Positions 38,465 to 47,081 are shown, counted from the first letter of the stretch. The stretch: DNA of 64,000 nt from Agromyces bauzanensis (GCF_014645655.1 NZ_BMMD01000002.1:62001-126000), one strand, 5' to 3'. Program-made: numbers and translations. Notes: generated from the sequence alone by a model not told the origin.

Positions 38465-40137
38465 CACATGCGCTCGGGCGCCGAGACGCCGAGCAGGTCG
38501 AGGCCGTTGCGGATCACGTGGCCGGTCGCGTCGTTCAGCCACAGGCGGGTGCGGTGCAGGTCGCCGACGGGCTCGTCGCCGAGCGGCAGCACGCGGCAGT
38601 TGTCGTACCACCGGTGGTAGAGGCCGGCGAGCTCCTCGATGTAGCGCGCGACGCGGTGCGGCTCGAGCAGCTCGGCGGCATGGGCGACGATGCGCGGGAA
38701 CTCCTGCAGCCCCCCCAGGAGCGCCGACTCCGTCTCGTGCGTGAGCAACTCGGGCGCGAACGTCGAGCGGTCGACCCCGACGGATGCCGCGTTGCGGTCG
38801 ACCGCGGCCGTGCGTGCGTGCGCGTACTGCACGTAGAAGACCGGGTTGTCGTTGGTGCGGCGCGTGAGGATCTCGGGGTCGATGGTGAGCGGCGAATCGG
38901 CCGGATAGCGCGCGAGGGTGTAGCGGAGCGCGTCGGTGCCGAGCCAGGCCTGCAGGTCGTCGAGCTCGATGATGTTGCCCGCGCGCTTCGAGAGCTTCGC
39001 CCCGTTGATGCTCACGAGCTGGCCGATGTACACCTGGATGTCCCGTTCGGGGTCGTCGCCGGCTGCTCCGGCGAGGGCCTTGAGCCGGTGGATGTACCCG
39101 TGGTGGTCGGCGCCCAGCAGGTAGATCTTCTTCGTGAACCCGCGGTCGCTCTTGTCGAGGTAGTAGGCGGCATCGGCGGCGAAGTAGGTGTACTCGCCGT
39201 TGCTGCGCCGGATCACGCGGTCCTTGTCGTCGCCGAAGTCGGTCGTGCGCACCCAGACCGCGCCATCCTCATCGAAGACGTGACCCTGCGCGCGCAGCCG
39301 CTCGACGGCGGTGTCGACGTCGGAGAGCCCGTCGTCGCCGCGGTCCTGCAGGCGGCGCTCGCTCGTCCACACGTCGAAGTGCACGTTGAACCGCTCGAGC
39401 GACGCGCGGATCTCGGCGAGCTGCAGCTCGTAGGCGATCTCCTTGGCCGTGTGCAGCGCGACGTCGTTGGGCAGCTCGAGCAGGTGCGGCTCGCGCTCGA
39501 GCACGCGCGCCGCGAGGTCGGCGATGTACCGGCCCGGGTAGCCGTTCTCGGGCGTGGGCTCGCCCTTGGCGGCGGCGAGCACCGATGCCCCGAAGTTGTC
39601 CATCTGGGTGCCGGCGTCGTTGATGTAGTACTCGTTCGCGACCTCGGCGCCCGCCGCCCGCAGCACGCGGCTCATCGCGTCGCCGAGCGCGGCCCACCGG
39701 GTGTGGCCGATGTGGAGGGGCCCGGTGGGGTTCGCCGAGACGAACTCGAGGTTGATGACGTCGCCGGCGCGGGCGTCGCTGTGCCCGTACCCGGCGCCCG
39801 CCTCGACGATGGTCTTCGCGAGCGCGCCCGCCGCCGCGGCGTCCAGCCGGATGTTGATGAAGCCGGGGCCGGCGACCTCGGCGCTCGCGACGCCGTCGAC
39901 CTCGCCGAGGGCGGTGGCCAGCTCTGCGGCGAGCTCGCGCGGGTTGGTGCCGAGCGGCTTCGCCACGCGCATGGCGATGCTCGAGGCCCAGTCGCCGTGC
40001 TCGCGGAGTTTCGGTCGCTCGAGCGTCACCTGGTCGGCCGTGAGCGCGAGGGAGACCTCATCTCCGGCCGCCCGACGCCGCTCGGCGATGCCGTTCACGA
40101 GGTCGGACAGGATACGCGAGAGGTCGTCGGGAGTCAC
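38464..40137 (-). CDS. argS: Arginyl-tRNA synthetase
   Basis: A 557-residue class I synthetase. The HIGH-type motif is TGPLHIGHTRWAALGDAM near residue 125; the KMSK equivalent reads NGAKLSKRAGNIIEL near residue 370. The N-terminal Add-1 domain and the C-terminal DALR anticodon domain (NPVFYVQYAHARTAAVDRNA onwards) are present. The GTG start has TAGGAT (40149-40144) exactly 6 nt upstream and no Shine-Dalgarno, so it is probably leaderless. It opens the conserved block ending with the ATP synthase genes. Confidence 0.95.
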   Translation of the reverse strand: MTPDDLSRILSDLVNGIAERRRAAGDEVSLALTADQVTLERPKLREHGDWASSIAMRVAKPLGTNPRELAAELATALGEVDGVASAEVAGPGFINIRLDAAAAGALAKTIVEAGAGYGHSDARAGDVINLEFVSANPTGPLHIGHTRWAALGDAMSRVLRAAGAEVANEYYINDAGTQMDNFGASVLAAAKGEPTPENGYPGRYIADLAARVLEREPHLLELPNDVALHTAKEIAYELQLAEIRASLERFNVHFDVWTSERRLQDRGDDGLSDVDTAVERLRAQGHVFDEDGAVWVRTTDFGDDKDRVIRRSNGEYTYFAADAAYYLDKSDRGFTKKIYLLGADHHGYIHRLKALAGAAGDDPERDIQVYIGQLVSINGAKLSKRAGNIIELDDLQAWLGTDALRYTLARYPADSPLTIDPEILTRRTNDNPVFYVQYAHARTAAVDRNAASVGVDRSTFAPELLTHETESALLGGLQEFPRIVAHAAELLEPHRVARYIEELAGLYHRWYDNCRVLPLGDEPVGDLHRTRLWLNDATGHVIRNGLDLLGVSAPERM

Positions 40138-40143
40138 CCGCGA

Positions 40144-40169
40144 ATCCTATCCGCCGCGATTGGTAAGGT
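40144..40169. promoter_or_regulatory. Divergent leaderless promoter pair, argS and lipoprotein gene
   Basis: Only 39 nt separate two divergent start codons. TAGGAT on the minus strand (40149-40144) ends 6 nt before the argS GTG; TAAGGT on the plus strand (40164-40169) ends 7 nt before the lipoprotein ATG. There is no room for leaders or Shine-Dalgarno sites. The -35 region of each promoter would fall inside the opposite coding region. Confidence 0.5.
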
Positions 40170-40176
40170 TCGTCAC

Positions 40177-40794
40177 ATGCCGCGCCCGATCCGCCCCGCC
40201 ACGACCCGTTCCGCGGTCCTCGTTGCCGCAGCATCCATCGCCCTCCTCTCCGGATGCACCGGCACAACGCCCGAACCCACCGCGTCGGCCGCCGCGACCA
40301 CGGCACCGGCGACACCCGGTTCGACGGCCGTGCCCGAGCCGACCGAGACGGCGGAGCCGCCGGTTCCGTTCGAGGTCGCGTGCGACGCGCTCATCACGGC
40401 CGACCAGCTCTACGCGTTCAACCCGAACTTCGGCGCCGACCCCGGCTACGAGCCGCAGGCCGACGCGGTCGTCATCGCGGTCGAAGAGGACGCGGGCACC
40501 GCGTGCGGCTACCTCAACCAGACGAGCGGCGAGGTCATCGAGATCGCCGTCGCCACGCCGAACGAGCAGGCCGGCGAGGCGCGGCGGAACGACGCGGCGC
40601 TGACGAGCACGCCCGTGCCGACCTATGGCACGCCCCCGGAGGTCGAGGGCTACTTCGACCAGGCGGGCGGTTCGGGCGAGGCGCAGGTGTTCAGTGGCCC
40701 GTACTGGATCGTGGTGCACTCCCCCGCGCTCTTCGAGCCCGGCGACGCGCAGCAGCTCGTGGAGTCCGTGCTCCAGAACCTGCCGGCCGCCTGA
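40177..40794 (+). CDS. Putative secreted lipoprotein
   Basis: A 205-residue protein not assigned to a known family. A signal peptide with lipobox (VLVAAASIALLSGCTG, Cys at residue 27) is followed by a Thr/Ala/Pro-rich linker to about residue 62 and a compact C-terminal domain of about 140 residues with two cysteines (FEVACDALITADQLYAFNP, DAGTACGYLNQTSG). This resembles the DUF3558-like or small sensor-like lipoproteins of Actinobacteria in layout only. It ends 13 nt before the ROK regulator gene. Confidence 0.75.
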   Translation: MPRPIRPATTRSAVLVAAASIALLSGCTGTTPEPTASAAATTAPATPGSTAVPEPTETAEPPVPFEVACDALITADQLYAFNPNFGADPGYEPQADAVVIAVEEDAGTACGYLNQTSGEVIEIAVATPNEQAGEARRNDAALTSTPVPTYGTPPEVEGYFDQAGGSGEAQVFSGPYWIVVHSPALFEPGDAQQLVESVLQNLPAA

Positions 40795-40807
40795 TCGGAC
40801 GACGACG

Positions 40808-42004
40808 GTGACGGCCAACTCCGCGACGGGCACGCCCTCCTGGCTCGGTGCCGTGAACGACCGCGCCGGACTCGCGGTGCTGCTCGAGCACGGGCCCCTG
40901 ACCCGCAACCGCATCTGCGAGCTGGTCGGGGTCTCCAAGCCCACGGCCTCGCAGATGATGTCCCGGCTCCTCGCGGCCGGGGTGATCGAGGAGCGCGGCC
41001 GCACGTCGGGCGCGGCCGGCCGTAGCGCCGTCGTGTACGCCGCCCGCACCGACCGCCCGCTCGGCGTCGCCCTCGACCTCGACGCCTTCGAGCTGCGCGC
41101 GACCGTCGTCGACGCGACCGGCGGCGAGCGGCCGATCGTGCGCTTCGACCTGCCGCGCGACCCGACCGAGCGCTCGGCGGTCGACGAGGTGACGCGGGCG
41201 ATCGCCGGGGCGAGCGCCGCGGCCGGCACCGATCCCGCCGAGGTGCACTCGGTGTGCATCGGCATCCCCGGGTACGTCGACCCCGGCGAGACCGGCGAGC
41301 TGTTCAGCGAGACGCTGCCCGGCTGGCCCGTGCGAGGGCCGCGCCGCATCCTCGAGACCGAGCTCGGCCGCACCGTGCACATCGAGAACGACGTGAACCT
41401 CGCCGCACTGGCCGAGCGCGAGCACGGAGCGGGAGCCGACAGCGACGTCTTCGTGCTGCTGTGGCTCGGCAACGGCGTGGGTGCGTCCTTCGACGTGACC
41501 GGCGACCTGCACCGCGGCAGCTTCGGCGGCGCCGGGGAGATCGGCTTCCTGCCGCTGTCGGTCGAGGCGAACGCGATCGATCCCGGAGCGCGGACCGTGC
41601 AGGACCTCGTCGGCGGCCGCGCGGTGGCGCTGCTCGCGAAGCAGTACGGCATCGAGGCGAGCGGGTATCACGCGACGCGCGCGGCACTCGAGGGCCATGA
41701 CGCCCACGCGGCGCGCGAACAGGTGTTCCATGCCCTCGCCGAACGCGCGGCTCACGTCGCGCTCCCGCTCCTGGCGATCCTCGACCCGGGCCGCCTCGTG
41801 CTGGCGGGCCCATCGGCGAGCCTCGGTGGCCCCGCATTCGCGGCCGAGGTGGGCCGGGTCATCCGCCGCATCAGCCGTTGGAGCCCCGAGGTGGTGGCCA
41901 CCGGCGTCGACCGCGATCCGGTGCTGCGCGGGGCCCGCCTGCTGCTCGCCGGGAAGGTCCGCGACGAGCTCCTCGACACCGTCGCGAGCGTGACGTGGGC
42001 GTGA
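40808..42004 (+). CDS. ROK family transcriptional regulator
   Basis: A 398-residue protein from a GTG at 40808. Residues 15-75 form a winged helix (GLAVLLEHGPLTRNRICELV, SKPTASQMMSRLL). Residues 85-390 form the ROK/ASKHA fold (IGIPGYVDPGETGELFSETL, VHIENDVNLAALAEREHG, LLWLGNGVGASFDVTGDLHR). The Cys-rich zinc motif of ROK proteins (CxCGxxGC) is absent; the corresponding region reads GEIGFLPLSVEANAIDPGAR. The first phosphate-binding motif is LDLDAFEL rather than DIGGT, so sugar kinase activity is unlikely. Probably a sugar-responsive repressor; target operon not in view. Confidence 0.88.
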   Translation: MTANSATGTPSWLGAVNDRAGLAVLLEHGPLTRNRICELVGVSKPTASQMMSRLLAAGVIEERGRTSGAAGRSAVVYAARTDRPLGVALDLDAFELRATVVDATGGERPIVRFDLPRDPTERSAVDEVTRAIAGASAAAGTDPAEVHSVCIGIPGYVDPGETGELFSETLPGWPVRGPRRILETELGRTVHIENDVNLAALAEREHGAGADSDVFVLLWLGNGVGASFDVTGDLHRGSFGGAGEIGFLPLSVEANAIDPGARTVQDLVGGRAVALLAKQYGIEASGYHATRAALEGHDAHAAREQVFHALAERAAHVALPLLAILDPGRLVLAGPSASLGGPAFAAEVGRVIRRISRWSPEVVATGVDRDPVLRGARLLLAGKVRDELLDTVASVTWA

Positions 42005-42076
42005 CCGGCCTCGCCGGTTGCGCACCGGCCGGTGTGCGGAGCGGAGGGTGCGCAGTGGTAGTCTTTCCAACTGTGC

Positions 42077-42149
42077 GCCTCCGTAGCTCAGGGGATAGAG
42101 CGCCGGTTTCCGGTACCGTAGGTCGGGGGTTCGAATCCCTCCGGGGGCA
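42077..42149 (+). tRNA. tRNA-Arg (anticodon CCG)
   Basis: A 73-nt cloverleaf without encoded CCA. The acceptor stem GCCTCCG pairs with CGGGGGC (one T-G pair), discriminator A at 42149. D-stem GCTC/GAGC; anticodon stem CCGGT/ACCGT around TTCCGGT with CCG at positions 34-36; T-arm GGGGG TTCGAAT CCCTC. It reads CGG, a common arginine codon in this GC-rich genome. An 11-bp hairpin follows 9 nt later. Confidence 0.95.
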
Positions 42150-42158
42150 CGTTGTGAT

Positions 42159-42194
42159 GAGCCGGATCCGGTCAGCTCGCTGAGGATCCGGCTC
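42159..42194 (+). terminator. Terminator after tRNA-Arg
   Basis: GAGCCGGATCC (42159-42169) and GGATCCGGCTC (42184-42194) form a perfect 11-bp stem with a 14-nt loop, followed by GTTCCGTTTCC. Confidence 0.8.
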
Positions 42195-42406
42195 GTTCCG
42201 TTTCCGGGTCGCGCCGCGTCCGCCGTCCGCGGGTCGGGGAGCGCCGGCGGAGCCGACGCGTCTCGGATCCGGGCTTCCGCAAGGCGGGTTTCGAGACGGC
42301 TGCGAGCGGCCTCCTGAACCCGCGGGCTTGGCTCTCCCCAACGAAACGGCCGTGCCGCTCGTCTGAAAGGATGACGGCGGAATCGCCGCCGTCGGGAGGA
42401 GCACGG

Positions 42407-42940
42407 GTGGCCCGGTCGTGGGACGAGGTGGCGACACGGCTCGTCGTCGAGCGCGGCGACGCGTTGAGCCGCTACGCGTACCTGCTCACGGGCAGCGTCG
42501 ACGACGCCGCCGACCTCGTGCAGGACGCGCTCGTGCGCACGTTCGGCACGCCGAGGCTCGGCATGACGCTGCCCAGGGCGGAGGCCTACGTGCGGCGCGC
42601 CATCCTGAACGCGGTCATCGACCGGTCGCGACGCGACGGCACCTGGCGCAACGTGCGCCACCTCGCCGTGGAGCCGGCCGCGGTCGACTCCCCCGCGTCG
42701 GCCACCGACGAGCGGCTCGACCTCATCGAGCGGATCCGCCGACTGGCGCCGCGCCAGGCCGCGTGCATCGTGCTGCGGTACTACGAGGACCTCACGGTCG
42801 ACGACGTGGCACAGGTGCTCGGCATCAGCTCCGGCGCCGTCAAGCGGTACCTCAGCGATGGGCTACGGGCCCTCTCCTCCTCGATCGATCCTGCGGGCGC
42901 GCGCGCCGCGCGGAGCGGAGGCAGCCATGTCGGCTCCTGA
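42407..42940 (+). CDS. ECF RNA polymerase sigma factor (SigE family)
   Basis: A 177-residue sigma factor from the GTG at 42407, chosen because GGGAGGAG lies 7 nt upstream; an ATG at 42371 lacks a usable site. Region 2 (LSRYAYLLTGSVDDAADLVQ DALVRTFG) and region 4 (RLAPRQAACIVLRYYEDLTV DDVAQVLGISSGAVKRYL) are clear and separated by a short linker. This composition matches the actinobacterial SigE-type ECF group. The next gene starts inside its 3' end and likely encodes its membrane partner. Confidence 0.9.
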   Translation: MARSWDEVATRLVVERGDALSRYAYLLTGSVDDAADLVQDALVRTFGTPRLGMTLPRAEAYVRRAILNAVIDRSRRDGTWRNVRHLAVEPAAVDSPASATDERLDLIERIRRLAPRQAACIVLRYYEDLTVDDVAQVLGISSGAVKRYLSDGLRALSSSIDPAGARAARSGGSHVGS

Positions 42941-43730
42941 CCCGAACGGCCCCCGCGGGCTCGGGGAGCAGTTGAAGCGGGCGGCGGATGCCGCAGCGCC
43001 GAACGCGATCGACGTCGACGAGGTGCTGCGGCGCAGCCGGGCCGCGAGGCGCAGCCGTCGCACGGCGCTCGTGAGCGGTGTCGGCGCCGTCGCGGGCGTG
43101 CTCGCCGTCACGGGGCTCGTGTTCGGGCTCCAGGGGATCTCCGGTCCCACCGCGACCGACGGCCAGGTCGCCCTCGAGTCGGCGGACTCCGGCGCCGCCT
43201 CCCCCGAGTCGGCAGGGAACGGCACGCTCGACGACGCGGCGGGCTCGCGGCTCGTCGCGCCGCACCTCGTGAACCGCTGCGGTGCACCGGTCGTTGCGCC
43301 GACGGATGCCACGTCGAGCCCGCTCGCCGTCACGGTCGCCCCGCCCGCGGGCCGTGTTGCCCGAGGCTCCGCGGCGACCGTCGTGATCACGGTGACGAAC
43401 ACGGGCGACGACGTCGTTTCGGGCAAGATCGCGGCGAGTATTCCCGTCACGATCGCGGACGACGGCGTCACCGTCTGGCACTCGGGTCCCGGCGACGACA
43501 CCCCGGCCATCCAGGTCAGCATCGCGCCCGGCACGTCCATGTCGCTCGAGGCGGAGTTCGAGACGAAGGACTGCACCGAAGCCGACGAACCGGGCGAACC
43601 GCTGCCACCCGACGTGCCCGCGCTCGAGCCCGGCGAATACGGGCTGGGCGCCGTCGTCCCCTTCACCGACGCAGACGGTGCGAGCACCGTGTACCTCGTC
43701 TCCCCGCTCGCCCCGTTCACGGTCGGCTGA
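42927..43730 (+). CDS. Membrane protein, putative anti-sigma partner
   Basis: A 267-residue protein overlapping the sigma gene by 14 nt, with GGAGGC before the ATG. Residues 1-47 are a cytoplasmic Arg-rich stretch (IDVDEVLRRSRAARRSRR). One membrane helix (ALVSGVGAVAGVLAVTGLVF, about 47-66) follows. A secreted part of about 190 residues contains an Ig/DUF11-like beta domain (RGSAATVVITVTNTGDDVVS, GTSMSLEAEFETKDC). Position and topology fit an anti-sigma factor, but no zinc-binding HxxxCxxC motif is present, so the assignment is inference. Confidence 0.7.
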   Translation: MSAPDPNGPRGLGEQLKRAADAAAPNAIDVDEVLRRSRAARRSRRTALVSGVGAVAGVLAVTGLVFGLQGISGPTATDGQVALESADSGAASPESAGNGTLDDAAGSRLVAPHLVNRCGAPVVAPTDATSSPLAVTVAPPAGRVARGSAATVVITVTNTGDDVVSGKIAASIPVTIADDGVTVWHSGPGDDTPAIQVSIAPGTSMSLEAEFETKDCTEADEPGEPLPPDVPALEPGEYGLGAVVPFTDADGASTVYLVSPLAPFTVG

Positions 43731-43759
43731 CTCCGAGACCGCCCCGCGCCCCGGCCACG

Positions 43760-43789
43760 TGGACGCGGCATCCGCCCGCCGCATAGACT
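43760..43789 (+). promoter_or_regulatory. Candidate promoter of the TPM-pspA unit
   Basis: TGGACG (43760-43765) and TAGACT (43784-43789) are 18 nt apart and resemble a vegetative promoter. The transcript would begin near 43796, giving a leader of about 32 nt that includes the GGAAAGG ribosome site before the ATG at 43828. Confidence 0.4.
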
Positions 43790-43827
43790 CGGAGGCGTTC
43801 GCTCGGCCGGGGGAAAGGCACTGGTGC

Positions 43828-45849
43828 ATGGCATCCGTTCGTGGCAGCTCGGTGATTCTGGCGATCGCACTGGGGGCGGTGCTCGGCGTCGCGGCACCGA
43901 CCGTCGCGTGGGCCGAGGACCCCGTCGAGTTCGGATCGTCGCCCGTCGTCGACACGGTCGGCGCACTCGGAGGCCGCACCGACGAGGTCATCGAGGCCAT
44001 CGACCGGGCCGCCGACCAGAGCGGGAGGCAGCTGTTCGTCGCCTATGTCGACGAGTTCACGAACCCCGAGGCCGCCGACAGCTGGGCGAACGACACCGCG
44101 ATCGCCAACAACATGGGCGCGGAGGACTACCTGCTCGCCGTGGCCGTCGACGGTCGCGCCTTCTACCTCTCGGCGGACGGCGAGGCCTCACTGTCGGACG
44201 AGGAGCTCGATCGCCTTCAGCTGGAGGTCATCGAGCCGCGCCTCCGCGACGAGGACTGGGCCGGCGCCGCCATCGCGGCCGCCGAGTTCCTGGGCGGCGG
44301 ATCGGGCGGCGCCGGAGGGGGCGGCGGCTGGGGCTGGGTGTGGTTCGTCGTCATCGCGGCCGTCGTTGTCGCGATCGTCGCCATCGTGCTTGCCCGCCGG
44401 CGGAAGAAGCGACCCGAGGCCGAGCAGGGTCCGCCGCCGCCCTCGGTCGAGGAGCTCCGTCGCGAGGCCGGGAGCGCACTCGTCGCGGCCGATGACGCCG
44501 TGAAGACGAGCGAGGAGGAGCTCGCCTTCGCGGTCGCCTCCTACGGCGACGAGGCGACCGCCGACTTCCGCACGGCGCTCGACGGCGCGAAGGCGAAGCT
44601 CGCCGAGGCCTTCACCCTGCAGCAGCAGCTCGACGACGCCGAGCCCGACAGCGAGGAGGAGCGGCGCGCCTGGTACGGCGGCATCATCCGGCTCGCCGGC
44701 GAGGCCGACACGCTCCTCGACGAGCAGGCCGAGCGCTTCGACGAGCTCCGCTCCCTCGAACGCAACGCGCCGGCCGAGCTCGAGCGCGTGCGCGCCGAGG
44801 TCGAGGCGGCACAGGCCACCGTCGCGCCTGCGGCCGAGCGCCTCGCCGCCCTCACGTCGCAGTACGCGGCATCCGCCATCGCATCCGTCGCCGACAACCC
44901 GGCGCAGGCCGAGGCGCGCCTGACGTTCGCGCGCGGTGCCCTCGATGAGGCTGCCGCCGCGCTGGCCGCAGGGCGTGCCGGCGACTCCGCCGTCGAGATC
45001 CGCGCGGCCGAGGAGGCCGGCGACCAGGCTCGGCTCCTCGGCGACGCCATCGACCGGCTCGCCGCCGACCTCGCCGCCGCCGACCGGGCGGTCGCCGCCG
45101 GGGTCGCCGACCTCGAACGCGACGTGCAGACGGCACGCGGGTTCGGAGCCGCCGCCGTGGCCCAGCTCGCCGAGCGCGTGGCCGCCGAGGCCGCGCAGTT
45201 GCGTGCCGCGATCGCAGCGCCCGCGCGCGACCCGCTCGCGGCGCAGGCCCGCCTCGAGCAGGTGAACGCCGAGATCGACGCGGCCATCGCCGGCGCGCGC
45301 GACGCCGCCGAGCAGCGCGCCCGCGCCGAGGCCCAGCTCGGACGCTCGCTCACCGCAGCCCGCGCCCAGGTGCAGGCTGCTGAGGACTACCTCGTCGCGC
45401 GGCGCGGGGGCGTGGGCGCCGAGGCGCGCACGCGGCTGGCCGAGGCCGGACGCCTGCTCGTCGAGGCCGAGGGGGCCGCGCCGACCGACCCGGCCGGCGC
45501 GCTCGCGACCGCCCAACGCGCCGAATCGCTCGCCCGCACCGCGCTCTCGCTCGCCCAGCAGGACGTAGGCGGGTTCAATGCCGGCATGGGCGGCGGCTTC
45601 GGCACGCCCACGGTCGGCGGAAGCGGAGGCGGAGGCGGCGACCTGTTCGGCGCGGTGCTCGGCGGCATCCTCATCAACTCCGTGCTCGGCGGCGGAGGAG
45701 GCGGCTTCGGCGGAGGAGGCGGCTTCGGCGGAGGCGGCCGCCGGACCGGCGGCTTCGGCGGCGGTTTCGGCGGCGGTGGCCGGCGCTCCCCGGGCAGCTT
45801 CGGCGGCTCGGGCACGCGCTCCCGCCGCGGGGGCGGAGGGCGATTCTGA
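43828..45849 (+). CDS. TPM-domain membrane protein with long coiled coil and Gly-rich tail
   Basis: A 673-residue protein. Signal peptide (SVILAIALGAVLGVAAPTVA, about residues 8-27). A TPM/Psb32-like extracytoplasmic domain lies at about 32-160 (RTDEVIEAIDRAADQSGRQL, MGAEDYLLAVAVDGRAFYLS). A Gly-rich hinge and one membrane helix (WGWVWFVVIAAVVVAIVAIV, about 169-188) follow. Next comes a very long Ala/Glu/Arg helical region (about 200-590), probably coiled coil, and a C-terminal Gly/Phe/Arg-rich low-complexity tail. TPM proteins of this build often precede pspA in Actinobacteria, pointing to envelope stress or membrane maintenance; biochemical function unknown. Confidence 0.85.
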   Translation: MASVRGSSVILAIALGAVLGVAAPTVAWAEDPVEFGSSPVVDTVGALGGRTDEVIEAIDRAADQSGRQLFVAYVDEFTNPEAADSWANDTAIANNMGAEDYLLAVAVDGRAFYLSADGEASLSDEELDRLQLEVIEPRLRDEDWAGAAIAAAEFLGGGSGGAGGGGGWGWVWFVVIAAVVVAIVAIVLARRRKKRPEAEQGPPPPSVEELRREAGSALVAADDAVKTSEEELAFAVASYGDEATADFRTALDGAKAKLAEAFTLQQQLDDAEPDSEEERRAWYGGIIRLAGEADTLLDEQAERFDELRSLERNAPAELERVRAEVEAAQATVAPAAERLAALTSQYAASAIASVADNPAQAEARLTFARGALDEAAAALAAGRAGDSAVEIRAAEEAGDQARLLGDAIDRLAADLAAADRAVAAGVADLERDVQTARGFGAAAVAQLAERVAAEAAQLRAAIAAPARDPLAAQARLEQVNAEIDAAIAGARDAAEQRARAEAQLGRSLTAARAQVQAAEDYLVARRGGVGAEARTRLAEAGRLLVEAEGAAPTDPAGALATAQRAESLARTALSLAQQDVGGFNAGMGGGFGTPTVGGSGGGGGDLFGAVLGGILINSVLGGGGGGFGGGGGFGGGGRRTGGFGGGFGGGGRRSPGSFGGSGTRSRRGGGGRF

Positions 45850-45907
45850 GCGCTGAGAAGGACCCACCACGACCTGACGATCACCGATCACCACGAAAGG
45901 AACCACC

Positions 45908-46645
45908 ATGACGAAGCAGTCCATCTTCGGCCGCATCTCGCAACTCCTGAGGGCGAACATCAACGCCCTCATCGACCAGGCCGAGGATCCGCAGCTGATG
46001 CTCGACCAGATGGTGCGCGACTTCACCAACTCGATCGCCGACGCGGAGGCCGCGATCGCCGAGACGATCGGCAACCTGCGCCTCCTCGAGGACGACCACC
46101 GCGAAGACGTCGAGGCGGCACGCGAGTGGGGCGAGAAGGCCCTGGCCGCGAGCCGCAAGGGCGACGAGCTGCGCGCGGCCGGCGACACCGCCGACGCCGA
46201 CAAGTTCGACAGCCTCGCGAAAGTCGCCCTGAGCCGCCAGATCTCATCCGAGAACGAGGCTCGGTCGGCCGAACCGCAGATCGCCGCGCAGACCGAGGTG
46301 GTCGAGAAGCTCAAGGCCGGGCTGAACGGCATGAAGGAGAAGCTCGTCCAGCTGCAGAACAAGCGGTCCGAGCTCATCGCGCGTTCCAAGACGGCCCAGG
46401 CTCAGAAGCAGGTGCACGATGCGATCAAGTCCGTCGACGTGCTCGACCCGACGAGCGAGATCGGGCGCTTCGAGGACAAGATCCGCCGTGAGGAGGCCGT
46501 CGTCCGCGGGCAGGCCGAGCTCGCGGCATCCAGTCTCGACGCGCAGTTCAACGAGCTCGACGACCTCGGTGAGCTGACCGAGGTCGACGCCCGCCTGGCC
46601 GCGCTCAAGGCCGGCGGCTCCTCGCAGAGCGCCATCTCGGGCTGA
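45908..46645 (+). CDS. pspA: PspA/IM30 family membrane-maintenance protein
   Basis: A 245-residue ESCRT-III-like coiled-coil protein: IFGRISQLLRANINALIDQA and EDPQLMLDQMVRDFTNSIAD at the N-terminus are family hallmarks, followed by long amphipathic helices rich in Ala/Glu/Lys. It binds stressed inner membranes. CGAAAGGA sits just upstream of the ATG. It follows the TPM gene by 58 nt and ends at a strong hairpin. Confidence 0.93.
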   Translation: MTKQSIFGRISQLLRANINALIDQAEDPQLMLDQMVRDFTNSIADAEAAIAETIGNLRLLEDDHREDVEAAREWGEKALAASRKGDELRAAGDTADADKFDSLAKVALSRQISSENEARSAEPQIAAQTEVVEKLKAGLNGMKEKLVQLQNKRSELIARSKTAQAQKQVHDAIKSVDVLDPTSEIGRFEDKIRREEAVVRGQAELAASSLDAQFNELDDLGELTEVDARLAALKAGGSSQSAISG

Positions 46646-46657
46646 CCCTCGGTCGGT

Positions 46658-46698
46658 GACGGATGCCGCGACCCACGTCATTGGTCGCGGCATCCGTC
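46658..46698 (+). terminator. Strong hairpin terminator after pspA
   Basis: GACGGATGCCGCGACC (46658-46673) and its exact complement at 46683-46698 form a perfect 16-bp stem with a 9-nt loop, 13 nt after the pspA stop. It contains the recurring GGATGCCGCG/CGCGGCATCC word. Confidence 0.8.
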
Positions 46699-46699
46699 G

Positions 46700-46990
46700 T
46701 CTGATCGCGAGGTTCCTGACGGCTCGACCGGCGAGTCGGGCCGGCAGGAGCGTGCGCACGGCGCCGGAACGGCCGAGCCGTGCGTCCGTGGTCACCGATA
46801 GGCAGTCGAGCGCGTTCGCCGCAGCCACGTAGACGGCGTCGGCGATGCGCTCGACGCTGGCCGGGATTCGGAGCTCTCGCTCGATCATGCCCGTGACGAG
46901 TTGGCTGAGCGACACGCGCTCGGCCGGTGCCCGCCGGCGCAGGGCCTCGTGCAGTGGGTCGGGCAGGTCCTTCACGTGCAGATTCGCCAT
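46700..46990 (-). pseudogene. VapBC relic: RHH antitoxin start joined in frame to PIN toxin end
   Basis: From the ATG at 46990, residues 1-41 (MANLHVKDLPDPLHEALRRR, VSLSQLVTGMIERELR) are a ribbon-helix-helix antitoxin N-terminus. From residue 46 the sequence is VERIADAVYVAAANALDCLS, then VTTDARLGRSG, the late part of a PIN-domain toxin with its DAxYVAxA and TxDxRL motifs. The end of the antitoxin and the first about 80 residues of the toxin, including the first catalytic Asp, are missing. The frame then runs without stop through the pspA terminator into the antisense of pspA, so no natural end remains. An internal deletion of a vapBC pair explains all of this. Confidence 0.7.
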
Positions 46991-47075
46991 GGCATGAGAA
47001 TCGCATGCCGCGTGCATGCGTGATCGGACACCTGCGCAAGTCCCCGGCGCGCTCGACCGCAGCGGCATCGGGCGC

Positions 47076-47081
47076 GATACT
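47076..47081 (+). promoter_or_regulatory. Leaderless -10 box of the arginase-like gene
   Basis: GATACT ends 7 nt before the ATG at 47089. The start region lacks a spaced Shine-Dalgarno (GAGAG overlaps the expected transcription start). Confidence 0.35.

Noticed and set aside
46244-46990. A long minus-strand protein of about 250 residues starting with the RHH domain
   Set aside because: Beyond about residue 95 the frame is the antisense of the pspA terminator and pspA itself, so only the first part is meaningful.
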